A stretch of DNA of 64,000 nucleotides from Poa pratensis (Eukaryota; Streptophyta; Magnoliopsida; Poales; Poaceae). The position numbers and the translations under genes are program-made. Numbering within the stretch: position 1 is the first letter of the stretch; every line of letters starts with the position of its first letter. Of this stretch, positions 12,800 through 25,380 are shown piece after piece. The notes below the pieces were generated by a model, which saw only the letters and a program-made list of their open reading frames with translations, made no database searches and was not told the origin of the DNA. The DNA lies in assembly GCA_947311845.1 (NCBI GenBank), contig CAMZMU010000117.1, positions 79,152,394 to 79,216,393 on the forward strand, given 5' to 3'.

Positions 12800-13108
12800 C
12801 TCAATCGAATGAGAATTAGCTTAGTTCTCAATTGCACGACGTCATCAGTTGCAAGTGGAGTTGCAACTGATTCGGATCACTTGATTTGCTTCGTGATTCG
12901 TGCATCAGTTGCAAGTGGGATTTGATGACGTCATGCGATTGAGAATTAAGTTAGTTCTCATTCGCCTGAGTTGCAAGTGGACTTGCAACTACTCCACACC
13001 GTTCGATTTGCTTCGTGATTCGTGTTAATCATGAGTTGCAACTTGACTTGCAACTGAGATTGATGACATCATGCGAATGAGAACTAAGCTAGTTCTCATT
13101 CGATTGAG
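12800..13108. mobile_element. MITE-like element with long terminal inverted repeats
   Basis: The left end CTCAATCGAATGAGAA and the inverse of the right end CTCAATCGAATGAGAA(C) are parts of inverted repeats of about 45-50 bases that include TTAGCTTAGTTCTCA. A diverged copy of the same end lies in the middle (near 12930-12965), next to repeated GTTGCAAGT and GATTTGCTTCGTGATTCGTG blocks. It looks like two related units fused head to tail. No clear target-site duplication was found, so the superfamily is unknown. Confidence 0.55.
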
Positions 13109-13418
13109 CGTTAGAGAGACCCAAAATAAATGGCACAATTTTGAAACTAGCTAATCTTAAATGATGCTACACTGACCGAATTCAATTCACCGTACTCCTA
13201 GCGCTTCACGCACGAACTGCACAGAAACCCCAACTGCTCGACCATTACCACAGTAGATCTGCTGCAAGCATTGATTGACTGGTGCACCACATGAGGACTG
13301 TTGGGTGCTTAACTCTTACTACTGATCCCCGCGTACGATGATCCCATTCGAAAATTCCCATCTTTCTTCTCGAGGTAAAATTCACATCCTGATTTGAAAC
13401 CCAACAATGGCTCTGCAG

Positions 13419-13630
13419 ATGAAGGCGGAGCAGATGAAAGCTCGGACGCAGGAGAAGCTGGCCAACAAGCTGGCGGAGGCGCGGCGAGTTGCCGAGGGAA
13501 GCGGGCGAGCGCGGAGGCGATGCTGAACGAGGGAGCCGCCAGGACGTCGGAGAAGGCGGACTACATCAGGAGGACGGGCCACCTGCCCTCTTCCTTCTTC
13601 TCCTTCAGGATACCCTCACTCTGCGGCTAA
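13419..13630 (+). pseudogene. Duplicated remorin last exon, frameshifted
   Basis: A copy of remorin exon 3 (10234-10449) including the CTCTGCAG acceptor in front and the TGCGGCTAA end. It differs by one lost base after GTTGCCGAGG (near 13496), which breaks the reading frame within the coiled-coil part, and by one lost TTC codon in the Phe-rich tail. It lacks exons 1 and 2. A frame restored by chance after the deletion still reads the ASAEA-MLNEGAARTSEKADY segment and the anchor tail. Confidence 0.85.
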
Positions 13631-14470
13631 CCGACTGTATTTGGTTCAGAAATCCCCATATACATATATCTTGGTGGAGTTCTCGATATGTCTAGTGAAC
13701 ACTTGTTTAGTGGTGTAATCTTATTGCTCCGCCGCGTCATTATGTTCGTTATACGAGTGGATGCACTTCATGTTTTGCATGAATCACATGATCAACAAAG
13801 CTTGTTTCTTGATCCTCAACAAAGTTTTGCTTCCCCGCTATCGGTCGGTCATCAATTTGTTATTTTTGTACATCCATATAGGCAAACTTTAAGCGTGCTT
13901 TGTGATCGCGGCATAAAACAACGGGTTGTGAGCTTATGTAGGTTAAATAAGAAAAAATATATTTCTTTCTTGTTAGTAGTGGCATGAAATCTCTTTTCTC
14001 GAAAGATATATAACCACGGTAAATCTCGATCCGGCCAATTAAGCACCATGCTACATCATAGAGTGTGATGAGTAGAACAGAATGCATGGTGAACAAATCT
14101 GGGACATATGTATTCTGTACCCAAGAAATGAGAAACATCACTAACAGAGAGTTACCATTTGTGTTGGCCAAACTCTGGTAGAACTAGACGAGCCAGAAGC
14201 TAAACACACCCTTATATCTCTTGTAGCATGATGTGAACTTAATCTGATCACAATTCAAGTGATAAATTAACGGCTTTCCCGCAACAAATAATTAACGTAC
14301 ATGACTGACTTGTGAACCAAAGCAATAAAGCTCTACAATGTCCACATATCAAAATAATTGGCAAATCTTAGGCCTCTTATAGTTTTTTAATAGTTCAGTC
14401 TAACATGATGTCATAGATGGTGCATGTATCTTACTGAAGAAAAAAATAGAAGTAGTAGTAGTACAACTAG

Positions 14471-15164
14471 TTTTTTGGAGTCCTCCGTCGATCCACCGCG
14501 TCCGCGCCGCTGAGGCGTGGGATTCCCCTCCTCCGCCGGCCGCTTCGGCGGCGGGAGGGTGGGGGATCCCCGCCTCCGGCCTGTACATACGGTAGGGTAG
14601 GGTGGAGCTTCTGCCGGCGGCGTCCAGGTGGAGTTGGTGCTGCTGGTGGGTGGTTTGGTGTCGGCGTGTTCTTCTCCGGCGGTGGAGCTCCCCGGGGCTC
14701 GCCGCCGACGCGCTCGACTTGCAGGCGTTCGAGGCCCGGCGTGGTGCTCGATCTTGCCTGTCTTCCGTCGGATCGGAATCGCAGATCCAGGCGACGTTGG
14801 CGGATCCAGCCGGCGGATCCGGTGGTGGAATCGCAGATCCAGGCGACGTTGGCGGATCCAGCCGGCGTCGGTGACGAAGATGGCTTCGGCAAGGAGGTGT
14901 TGCTGGAGGAGGAGGAGGGTGCTCGCCGTGTTCTTTTACCGGCACAAGTTCCGCCGCTGCGCGGCGGACGGGCTCTGCGGCGACTTTCTTCGAAGGAGGT
15001 GCCCTCAGGCGGTGGCTAGAAGGAGGTTGGTCGTCTTCGTCCTCGACGCTGATGGTTGCTGCAGTTCTGCTTCCTCTACGTATGATGCTCTGTATTTCGT
15101 TTTCCTGCTATGTACTTTGTATGTGGTTATCGGTTGAATATACGTAGAAAAATCAAAAAAAAAA
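14471..15164 (+). mobile_element. Poly-A-ended retroposon-like insert
   Basis: A GC-rich block of about 690 bases interrupts the duplicated remorin 3' flank; the source copy near 10965 has no such block. It ends in a run of ten A (15155-15164) and is flanked by the short direct repeat AACTAG (14465-14470 and 15163-15168). Inside, a unit of about 55 bases containing GCAGATCCAGGCGACGTTGG is present twice (near 14780 and 14835). The 3' end before the A-run resembles a plant 3' UTR. It may be a processed cDNA insertion or a non-autonomous LINE/SINE-type element. No protein was recognised in it. Confidence 0.5.
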
Positions 15165-16289
15165 CTAGTATTTGTCCCGTTATGCTTCAATTATGATCAA
15201 TGAAAGTTGATGGGTGGGGCTGCACAAATTTGTTTTGCTTAGAGGATGCCACGTGCAGTTTCTAAATTCAGTCTTTAAAGTTTTTTTTCACCATTTTAAG
15301 GATAAAAATCACATATATTGGAGGTACTCGATCTGAGAGGCTTGATTGTTCATAGTTGGTAGGATCACATAATAATGACATCTCGGGACTATCTCAACTC
15401 TACTGTCGTGTGCGTCGTTCAATACATGTACATTGCTCTGGATCAATGTCACAGCCAGCATCAGCAATTACACATCATATATCCTTGCTCTCATGGATCT
15501 CACCTCATCTGCTATCTCATCTCACCCTCTATATGCAACCAACACGTCTAGCTCGGAACTAGTGGATCTTCTTTTTCGACAAGCTCGGTGTTTTTAGGAA
15601 TGAAAGGTACCAGGGATACATCCAATCCTCAGTGGCTAAACAACAGATGGTAGATTGGTGGAAATTGCTCACCTAATATCTATGCATCAATTAGTACCAC
15701 GAAAGAGACTCCAAGGTAATCTGGACTGGCTCCCTTTTGGAAACCATGCAAGTATTCATAGTTGACGTTGTGCTCCGGAATTAAAGTGGATGTTCTGCGA
15801 CACCTCGACTGTTAGCTCCGCCACAAGGTTTACCATGCTGAATCGTTTGTGCCAAACCTAGTGATAGCACACTAGTCCGCCATGTCCACCTTTTGTCATA
15901 TCTAGATTGGGGATAAATCTGGAATACTGAAACAATTTTCTATACATAAATATGGATAGGAGAGAGGAGCATATCTAAATATTTTCAAAATTAAAGATTG
16001 ATCCGCACATCATAGACTAGGGTGTACAAGCATATGCCTAAAAATTTGGAGAAAATTAGAACTTCCTAGACAAAGAGCCATGGTATCATGACACTGGAAG
16101 TGGCAGATTATGTGCAAAATGCTTTTGTTTAACCGATTTGTTCTACAAAAAACTGGTACCAGTGAATGCTTTCTGAGATTATAAACCCTCAAGACCTAAC
16201 TCTGACACGGAGACAAGCCATCTCACAAACACACCAAATTCATCTAGCAGGCCTACAACAGCTACAATCTATACTCAAGATATAAAGAT

Positions 16290-19200
16290 CTACAGATAAT
16301 GTAAGCACTTGGAGGTAGCTATTGGCGCAGGACAGACCAATCTAGACTCAAAACACCACTTCTTGCGTGAAACCTCCGGGGTAGATACCATCTTGGCGGA
16401 CAAAGAAGCTATGTCGTCCACGCATTCATAGAGGTCTTTCTTTATCCCTGCAATTGATGTTTCTACGAATTCATTATAGTCTGCAATGGAATCAATGAGC
16501 TGCAGCAGTTCCCTTGCGCACATCTGGGTTTCTTCATCAGTTTCCCGTAATGCATCTTGGAGACTCTGTTCAGAATTCTGCCGAACCAAATTGTTGTAAG
16601 TCATCTGTTTGTCCATCCGTCACCGAAACAGAACAAATTTCAAAAACATAACACAAGTACCTTTAGAAATTCGCCTGCATCCTTTTCAACGGTGCTCAAC
16701 TGATGCTCCTTTTTCTCTGACTCGTCTTTCATTTGTCTAGCATCAGCTGTGCAACTTGAAACATGACTTCGAATTTCGCGCTCCAGTGAATCGAGCTGAG
16801 CAATCATCTGGCGAAAAGAAACTGAATTGTAAGCAGGAGCAAAAAAAAACTAGTTATTTTGATTATGTTGTACAAGTCCCAAATAACTAGTTTGGCCGCG
16901 TACTTGCAATAAACTTTTTTTCCCTAGTAATAAAGTATGCAAGACAACCAGGAGGAATGATTTATCAAACTAAAGTAAATCTAGAACCCACACCAACGTC
17001 TATGCATTCATAATTATTATATGTGGGAAACTAAAACGCTAAGGCAACACCTACAACATGACTCATGAACGACAAGAGATGGACATGCAAGCTACTATCA
17101 GGTTAATGCTTTCAGCCAACCCTCAATCTTTGACCAATAAAAATCTACCCAGATGTTTAGCTATCTTATCGAGAGATTAAACTCATGAATTATTTCACTT
17201 TTTTTAACTCCAAATACCCTTTTTTGAATAATGGGGTGCAATGGCAACAGGTTGACCAAAATCAATTCTCTTGAAACTAGGGGATTCTTGGGAACAAAAG
17301 AACTTTTCAGGAACCATTTTATGTCCCATGGGCCTAGGAAAAAATCCTGTATTTCTAACCAGGTCGGATTGTGCAAGTTTATTATGAGCTAGACATCTCA
17401 ACCAGTTTATGCAGCACAAACAAGATGTGTAGATGCATAGCGTACAACTTCTAGCAGGTTACATATGAACACCATTCGTTATGTTTTGTACAGTGTTCAG
17501 CAAGGCGCTAGGCATTAGTCAAATGGGCATAATCACCAGATAGGCAGACAAAGCAGGAGGGCAACTGTTACTGCCTAGGTGACACCATCCATTTAAAGAT
17601 GACAAATTAAACACGTTAGACGATGTATTATCTCGATGTTACTTCCAGCAAAGAACATTAGCATGCCCCTACATTTTATGTGGCAGATAAAACTAAAAAA
17701 GAAAACATGTGACCATGAGATGACACCTGATACAATGACACCCCTTTTTCTAAGTTCTAGAAATTATCCTATGTGGCATTGCTAAGAGAAGGCGGACATC
17801 ACCCCGTCGTACATACCCTTAAAAAACTGGTCCTCTGGCAGTTGCAGCAGATGAGAACTAAAACAAACCACATACCAGCAATACAACATTTTTTTTTTAA
17901 TGGAAGTCATCAAAACTTTATCATAACCAATTACCATCTCCGTATGGGAATAGAGAATGCATGCAGTAACATTTCTCTGACTTGAAAACTAATATTTACA
18001 AAACATTTTTATAATATCATAATCTTATGACTCTTTACTAACATATTCATATGAAAACTAACAGTGAAAATTCACCTAGAAACTGTGTGAAAATTCAATC
18101 CCCAAAACATCATGTATTGCTGACTTGAGGCAGTAGAAAATGGAGGAAGTAAGTCAATGGCCAGTGTTGACTTGAGATTTCCCCTAAGAGTTCACTTGAG
18201 TACCGTTTGCATGCACAGCATATAAATGATAAACCAACTATTTTCTATACTGTAATGAGTACTATTGGATGGTACATAACCTCCATTTAGCAGAATTATG
18301 AATATTTTTTGCTGTAAGATATACAGAGAGGGTTGCCACTTGGACGCATGAGTTTTAACAGGTTGACCAGGAACATACGAAAGGCTAAAACAGCCTTTAG
18401 GTCTTTGTTTATTTTTCTTATGTTGTGTTCTATCATACTATATAGTATAAGCTATAAGTTGACTGACCTCATTATCTTTAGCCTGTAGAACAGAAGCATG
18501 GCTCTTTTTCTCCTCCAGCATTTTAGCAATTCCTTGCAACTGCTTCTGTAGATCAATTGACTCATCATGCTTTGAGACAAATATCCTTTTAGTCTCATTA
18601 GCAAGAGCATTGAGCGCAGGTTTTAGGGAAGTTTTGTAGGTGGTACCAAGGATCTCCGCTGGGGAGGATCCTTTTGCATTTACCATGTACTGGAAATCAA
18701 TATCGGGTTTTAACCTGCAAAATGGCATAAGAGTGTTTGACAATAAGGCAACAGGTTCTACATATAAATTGACAGAACAGAAGTAAAGGTATAAACAACA
18801 AAACCACAATAAAAGTGATACTATATCTTTCTGAGATTTTGATCTTTGTTTGCTTCAGTGCTGCCACTGAATAACTGATTTAGGAACAATATAAGAATAC
18901 TCTACTCCCCAAAACCTATCTCGATGTTTTTTTTTAAAAGAATGTCACTATACCCTTAGTTTTTATGTTTCTCAATTACCTACTCCATCAGTTTCACCGT
19001 CAAACATAAATAAACTAAAAGAACTAACACTATTACTCAGCAAGAAATCTTATATTTACAGACTGGAGCTCCTTTGGAGCTTTCACATTAATTCTAGAGA
19101 AGTAGAAACATGCTTGATATAATCAGTTGATTTATGATCATTCTAAACAAAGGGTATAGATTAAATAGTCATGCAGCAAGAGGTAATCGATCAAACATAA

Positions 19201-21852
19201 TAGTCTAAATCAAAGGGACCAATTATGTCGGATAGATAAAAATTCTTGGAATTTCAAAGGTGGTAAACACCCTCTAAAGCAATAAAGTAGTTTCATGCCA
19301 TGCAGATAGAGAAACTAGACTAATTCTTGGCAGCCGTGATTTTCTTGCCAGATTCGAACTTCATATTATCTGTCATAAGTATGAAATAATGAAGCCTATC
19401 AACCAGAATTTTAAATATGGCATCTTTATGTCCCATTATAATGAGTAGGGCTGTTAGAAGCCTCTGTCTTGATCCTAGAAAAAGCAGCAAAAAAATCCTA
19501 AGTAGATCAGGGCTATTTATAAAAATGGTCAAATATCCCTTTAATAGAACAGAGAGAAAACTCAGGTACGATTAGTATCACATCATGAAAAGGATGGACT
19601 ATCCTTATTCAATTGGTCATGTGCAATGTAGAACTATCATGCGGCTACCGTTCAAACAAGACAAACAAACGGTAAAGAGGAAAAAAACAGAAAACAGAAT
19701 TCCAATATGACCATATGCTTAGTCAGTTAGATGCTTTTGTAGGTAAACATACACTCTAAGGATGTACTAGTCTTTCTACAAGGAGAGTTGGAAGTGCAAG
19801 AATATTATGAAACGAAATATACTAGAAGCTCTTTGTAAAGTTGTAAACTGAAAGTAAAATTACCAAATAACACACACATAGCTATATAACCTTGCTACAA
19901 ATGATTTCATATATGAATTCGTTGTTTTGCAACATGATACTATGTTCAACAGCAAAGGATAAAGAAAGAAATGGCCAGGGACAGTCCTACATCTTTCCTA
20001 CACTTTATGCTTTGTAGCACTGGCACAGTCTCTATTTGGCTAATGTAAAGTACAGGGGATCAGCGTTGTGCACACCCTTGTTCATTGTCTCAATCAGAAC
20101 GTATGCACATATCTGGTCTCAAGAACAAGTGACTGATACCATAATTGTTGTTGATGAACATACAGCAGTTTGCCTAATTTAACCTTAATATTTTAGTGAT
20201 AGTCCATAATAAGGCCTTCTCCTAACATATATAGGTAACACATAAACAAAGTATAATCTAAACCAATAGGACACATCACAGTATGTAAGTTAAGGATGAC
20301 AGACATCAAGAAAGGTAAAACATAACCTACAAAAGGCATACAGACTAATTACACAGTCAAGAGAGTATCAAGGCAAATATAAAGCACAATCTTGTAAAAA
20401 CTGCAGTAACCACAACTCATATACAGAGTAAAATGAGTGATACTAAAGAAATCTCCAAATAAACTACTATTTGAACTGTGGAGATTATTGAAACGACAAA
20501 CACATTGAACTATGGAGCACCATGTCAGCACTAGAATTGATAGATACTTCTTTAAGTTATTTATTCATATCAAATAAGAGCAAAGTTACTTGGCTAGCAA
20601 GAGTCTCAAGGTGCTTAAATAATAACCCAGTCATTGGTAAAAGAATAACTATACGTGGACAAACTCAAAGAATCAGGAAATCCGAAGTTCTTTGGGAAAT
20701 TCATACTTTCTGAGGGCATGGTTGCACTGCTCAGCAAGCCCCTCCGTCTCCTCGAGCTTACTGACCAGTGAAGCTTCAAGTTCCCACCCCTTCTCCTCCA
20801 GCGCCGCATTGGCATTCTCCACCTTGGCAATATCATGCTGTACCGCTTGCATCTCCCTAGCCATCCTATCGACATCCCTCACATTCACCACCTGCATCTC
20901 CACCTTTTTCACTAGTTCCTCATTCTCAGTCCACATTTGCTGGGCATTCATCACCTTCGCCTCGAGCTCCTTCTCTTTCTCCACCAACGCATCTTCCTTC
21001 TCCTTGATCTTGGTGGACCAGCTCTTCACCACAGCCTCAAACTTGTGAACGTCCGCGGTAAACGCCTCCTTCTTCTCCTCAAGTGCCCTCAGGCGAGAGG
21101 GTCGTGAGGTTTGCTCACTTCGCTTCGCTACAAGATCCGCAACCTCCTTCTCCAGCTCCTGAATGGCTATCCCGCACGCATCGGCTTGGGCACGGGCCTT
21201 GGAGTGGTACTCCTCGTCGAGAGAGGCGACAGCATCGTCCACGCCTGTGAGGAATAGGAAGTAGCTCTCGGTGAGGTAGAGCATGAGGTCATTTGAGGTG
21301 GCGGCGGTGGGGGCAGAGGACGCGCCGAGGTTGTCGACGACGCGCGAGAGAAGGGTGAGCCAGTAGAGGACGGAGAGGAGGGGCGGCCAAGAGTGCGGGG
21401 TCCCGGGGGCCTTGAGGGCGGAGCGGGTGAGCTTGTAGGGGCAGCCGAGAGAACGGAGGAGGACGAGGAGGTCTTCCTCCAGGAGGACTTGACGGGGTAG
21501 CGCAGGCGGTCGAGGAGGTGGCGGAAGGCGGCGAGGATGTCGCGGGCGGCGGGGAGAGGCGCGCGGAGGTGGATGGAGGGGGCGAGGTAGGCGTTGACGG
21601 CGCGGAGGGCGGCGGCCTGGGAGCTGCGGTCGGAGAGGCTGGTGATGGGACGGCGAGGGAGGGCGCCGCGCCGGTGCCGATGGAGGAGGGGCGGCTGCTG
21701 CATATGCTGAAGGCGTCGGAGTCGCGGCGGGAGAAAGCGTGGTCGAGGTTGCGCGGGTAGAGGGGCTGGTTCGTCATCGGGGTGCGATCCGAGGGCGCCA
21801 GCGAGGACTTCGGATGGCGGCCTGCCGCGCCGCCGCCGCCGCCGCGCCGCAT
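16290..21852 (-). pseudogene. NDC80: Kinetochore protein NDC80 homologue, exon 1 frameshifted
   Basis: Four minus-strand exons: 21852-20707, 18714-18468, 16807-16661 and 16577-16290, with good GT-AG sites (AAA/GTATG, TGCAG/GTTAAA, GAG/GTCAGT, CCAG/ATG, AAG/GTACTT, GGCAG/AAT). The product would be about 609 aa. The N-terminal tail is Ser/Thr/Arg-rich. A calponin-homology-like part follows (AALRAVNAYLAPSI, ILAAFRHLLDRLRYPVK, CPYKLTRSALKAPGTPHSWP), then a long coiled-coil (LDEEYHSKARAQADACG to FLKNSEQSLQDALRETDEE). NDC80 is the microtubule-binding subunit of the outer-kinetochore NDC80 complex. Two single-base losses in exon 1, near 21652 and near 21468, put the N-terminal tail, the CH-like part and the coiled-coil in three different frames. 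All splice sites and exons 2-4 are open. Either this is a recently broken copy or the two positions, both in runs of C, are sequencing errors. Confidence 0.82.
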
Positions 21853-23108
21853 TTCAGTTGCCGGAGTTGGGGTTTGGAAATTGGAGATGTGCTGGTTTCG
21901 ATTTGATTTTGGGTCGAGCGACGGAGAATACTTAGCGCAGAGGTGGGCTGTGGGCAGTGCTTGCCATATGGGCCTTAGTTTTGCGTTCCGGCCCATAGGC
22001 ATGATTTTTTTACCCCGTCCGGGCGGCAATTCCTATTCTTCGCCCGTTGCACTGGTTAGCACCGTTTCACCCACGTTCGATTCCTTCTGCGCTCGATTAA
22101 ATGGGCCGGCCCAACTGGCGGTCGGGGAGGAAGACGAAGGCCGGAGACGAAGAAGAATAGGACGCGACGACCTCGCTGCCGACGGGCACGGCGCGGCTGG
22201 CCGCGACGTCGCCAGCCAGGCGAGGGATGGACCTCACCGTAGCCGGAGACGACGCGGCTAGCCACGGCGGCGCAGGTGGAGGTGAGGACTAGACTTAACT
22301 TGGGGGGTGGGGGTCGGGCAGGGAGCTCGCCGGCGTCGGGGAAGGGGGGGGTGTTAGAGGGATGCCCGGGTGGCGGCGGACCGGCGGTGGGCGGCGGTTG
22401 AGGAGGGCGGGGCGGCAAGGTGGCGGCAGCAGGCGGCCTGGCCGGCGGAGGAGGGGGGTCCGTGGAGACGGAGCAGGCGGACGGAGGAGACGGGGGGTCC
22501 TGGGCGGCGGAGGAGGCGGGCGGAGGGGGGGTCCGGGGCGGCGGAGCAGGCGGGCGGAGGTGCGATGCCGTCGACAAAGCGAAGGCGTGATCGTGCGCGT
22601 TGCCAGGCTATGTTGTGCTTAAGGCGCTGAATAGGGCCTCCCGGTCCGGGCATGGTACGGACAAGTGAATAAAAGGGCCTGGCTGGTCCAGCTGGCCATA
22701 TGTTATCAATGCCAATGCACACCTTCAACCGTGTGGTAGCGCAATTTCAGTGTGTGCATACATAGCCATAGAGCAGGTGACCTTAAAAGAAGTCTCCGGC
22801 GGGTGACCTGCTTATTTCCACCATGAATCTGTTCTTCTGTGTATACCGAGAAACAGCTATGGACCAACTTCTGGGCAGCTTCCCGAGCTTCACCGCTGGG
22901 ATGCGAATGGATATTCAGAGTTACCCCTTTTGTTGGTTCTATTTACTGCCGCAATGCCACTCCGCACCGTTTCTGCTCGTTTGGTCAGTATCAGGTCGTT
23001 CACTGCCATCTTGTCGCTCGCGGCTATCGCGTGAGACCGCATGTTTTTCTACTGGAATCACATATTCACATGCATGCACACGGGCCACTTAATTAACCCT
23101 TTATTATG
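21853..23108. other. NDC80 upstream region and GC-rich block
   Basis: This contains the presumed NDC80 promoter. 22080-22620 is very GC-rich, dominated by GGCGG repeats on the plus strand. It gives long open frames on both strands, all of simple composition (Gly/Arg or Pro), which I do not accept as genes. The rest is unremarkable. Confidence 0.5.
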
Positions 23109-23116
23109 TAGGTAAC

Positions 23117-23280
23117 CAGTGGCGGAGCCAGCGCCAAGCTCCTGTGGGGTCGGCAAAATTTTATGGGGTCGGATTGTATTGATAAAAGGGACCAATGCGT
23201 GAATACGTATAGACCAAAGGAGGTTTTCAAAAAAGCTGTGTGTCAGCCGACCCCACAGCTAACACGTAGCTCCGCCACTA
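23117..23280. mobile_element. hAT-type MITE
   Basis: A 164-base element with 12-13 base terminal inverted repeats (left CAGTGGCGGAGCC, right inverse TAGTGGCGGAGC). It is flanked by a perfect 8-base target-site duplication TAGGTAAC (23109-23116 and 23281-23288). The 8-base duplication and the CAGTGGCGGAG end are typical of hAT MITEs. It has no coding capacity. Confidence 0.9.
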
Positions 23281-23288
23281 TAGGTAAC

Positions 23289-24366
23289 GATGCCGCCTAA
23301 TCTATGCATGTAGGTACTATGCTAAACTCAGATAGCTAGCGACATCAATTTGTGTATGCATTTCAAAAAGAAAATTTTGATGAAATATTTTGTACATGTT
23401 TTCTCTCCTTTTTATTTTAGTGCAACGTAACCATATTTTAAGAAGTAATGATTATTGTTATTTCGAACTCACTATGACATCTCTTTTATTTTGGCATTTA
23501 TTTTTTATGTATTTCATTATCTCCTACCTTATCATATTATTTTGATTTAATTTCTAGCTCATTTTGTACAAAAAAAACTAGCATATGCAATATAACATTG
23601 TTTTGTTAAGTGCACACATCAAATTTGGGGGCGTTATAGACATCTAACAACTCAACACATCAAATAAGCCAAAATTGCACATGCCCAAAAGAAGTCTCCC
23701 AAGCAATTTTTAGGAGTTTCTCCCCACCGAAATCTATAAGCTGGATTATGCATAAGCAGGAGCCCAAAAGAAGTCACCCTACTCACACGGGTAGCAGCAA
23801 GCTCTAACAGACGACACACTGTTATCTTCCGAAAAACAGTCGAATTGTTAGCCGGCCCGGAGAAATGAGACAAAAACATAGGAAATATGGTGAGAAGTTT
23901 AGGATTTAGAGAATAGGAGGCATCAGTAATGACAAGATCGTCGCTCTCTAAACCTAGTAGACTCTAATCGTCTCAATATTCACGATGATGTTGTTAGCCG
24001 CTTCAAGATTCCGTTCGGTGATTCCAGATAGCTAACGGGATCTCCGTCAAGACAAACAACGTTGTATATTGACCCGACTCAAGATTGATGAACCGCCTTC
24101 GTGTTACTCGGGTTGATCAATTCAGGAGGCGACTCATCCAGCGTACCTATTTACTCCCTGACCGAATCCAAGTGCTACTCCTATGCGCAACAGGCCTTCA
24201 TGACAGCGGCGGCATGGCCTTTCCTCTAGCGACGCAAGGGGTCTCGATAGCGCCTCTACATCATCGATGACGTGCATCGTTGGCACAAGATTTTGGCATG
24301 TTTAGCTTTCGCCCTTGGGTTTAGCTTTCGCCTTTTCAGAAAAAATGTGTATGTTGACCATGAACC
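23289..24366. other. Non-coding spacer, nothing recognised
   Basis: AT-rich DNA between the hAT MITE and the CACTA-1 insertion site. No gene-like frame or repeat structure is visible. Confidence 0.5.
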
Positions 24367-24389
24367 GAGCACTAGTAGGAAACTGCCTT

Positions 24390-24800
24390 TCTGTGGATCT
24401 ACCTTCTGTGGCGCACCATGAAGTCCATGCGCCACAAACAATTTTCAGTGGCGCACCATGCCTAATGCGCCACAGAATACTGTGGCGCATGCGCGCAGGC
24501 ATGCGCCACAGAAATATGGTGGGTCCCGCCTCCACAAAAATCTGGTGACATTTTTGTGGCGCATCTAGTACCGTGCGCCACAAAAATGTGGTGGGCCCCC
24601 TCCAATGATTGCATGGGCGGACACGTGCGCCACAGAAAATATGGTGGGCCCCCACCAATGATTGCATGGGGTGTTATTTCTGTGGCGCATGGGCGCAGAT
24701 GCGCCACAGAAAGACGTGTTTCGGTGGCGCACCATGATGCATGCGCCACAGAAAGACATGTTTCGGTGGCGCACCATGCTGCATGCGCCACAGAATAGTG
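24390..24800. repeat. Left subterminal repeat array of CACTA-1
   Basis: Many direct and inverted copies of CTGTGGCGCA (inverse TGCGCCACAG), often as facing pairs, in about 400 bases. In CACTA elements such subterminal repeats are where the element-coded proteins bind the DNA ends. They create palindromes that account for the overlapping open frames seen here on both strands. Confidence 0.88.
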
Positions 24801-25269
24801 CGTCCAAATCTACAAAAAGGTGGCAACCCTCTACCTACCACCATTTGCTTCTTCTTCATCCTCCACCACCTCCACCTAGCTCGTATTTCTCTTCCCTCCC
24901 CTCCCATTTTGCCCATACTTTTCTCCATTTTTTGTAGTTAAACCTATTTTGTTTGATAGATTATTGGTGAGGGTTTAGAGAGCCTCCAATACATCTCTTT
25001 TTGTCCACTAGTTTCTCTCCAACACCACACACTCTCTCATCGATCGCGGTCACGTCTCGGCAACGAATCTACTAGGTGAGACATGGATCTACATGGATGA
25101 TGGACATGCATATGCATGTTTTGTGGCGCCGGCGGTGTGTGTATGGATGTGTGTTGCAGGTGAAGCGCTTGTTGCGTGCGGGTGGATTGCACGATGGCGA
25201 GACGATGTTTATACATGAAGCTTGTGTGGTGTGCATGTTTGTTTGTTGTTGTTTACGCCGGCGTGGTGC

Positions 25270-25380
25270 ATGGATGTTTACCGAAATGTTGATTCATTTC
25301 CGTTTCGGAAAATTTTTGCACCACCCATATGTCCTACTTTTAGGAGAGGTCATGCCGAATTTTTCCGGCGATCATGCATG
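25270..25380 (+). repeat. Degenerate hairpin cassette upstream of CACTA-1 transposase
   Basis: It resembles the cassette at 38455-38615: TTCCGTTTCGGAAAA, CATATGTCCTACTTTTAGGAG and GGTCATGCCGAATTTTT occur in the same order. The second arm of the large hairpin is missing. It lies between a possible donor (CTACTAG/GTGAGAC, at 25074/25075) and a possible acceptor (ACCGCGTAG, ending 25454) just before the transposase start, so it may be in a 5'-UTR intron. Confidence 0.5.

Larger units (their letters stand above)
13139..15797 (+). repeat. Duplicate unit of remorin 3' region
   Basis: A diverged tandem copy of 9965-11538, about 3.2 kb downstream. It is longer because it contains an inserted, poly-A-ended sequence (14471-15164) and small indels. 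The left border lies close to the MITE-like element at 12800-13108. Only the last remorin exon is included, so the copy has no promoter or first two exons. Confidence 0.8.

Noticed and set aside
22056..22728. Long Pro/Arg- and Gly-rich frames on both strands
   Set aside because: They come from GGCGG-rich simple sequence; several frames overlap on both strands with no conserved motif or splice structure.
24302..24941. Many overlapping frames on both strands
   Set aside because: They are produced by palindromic CTGTGGCGCA repeats at the CACTA-1 end. I also considered a CRISPR-like array: spacers are irregular, repeats are inverted, and the host is a plant.
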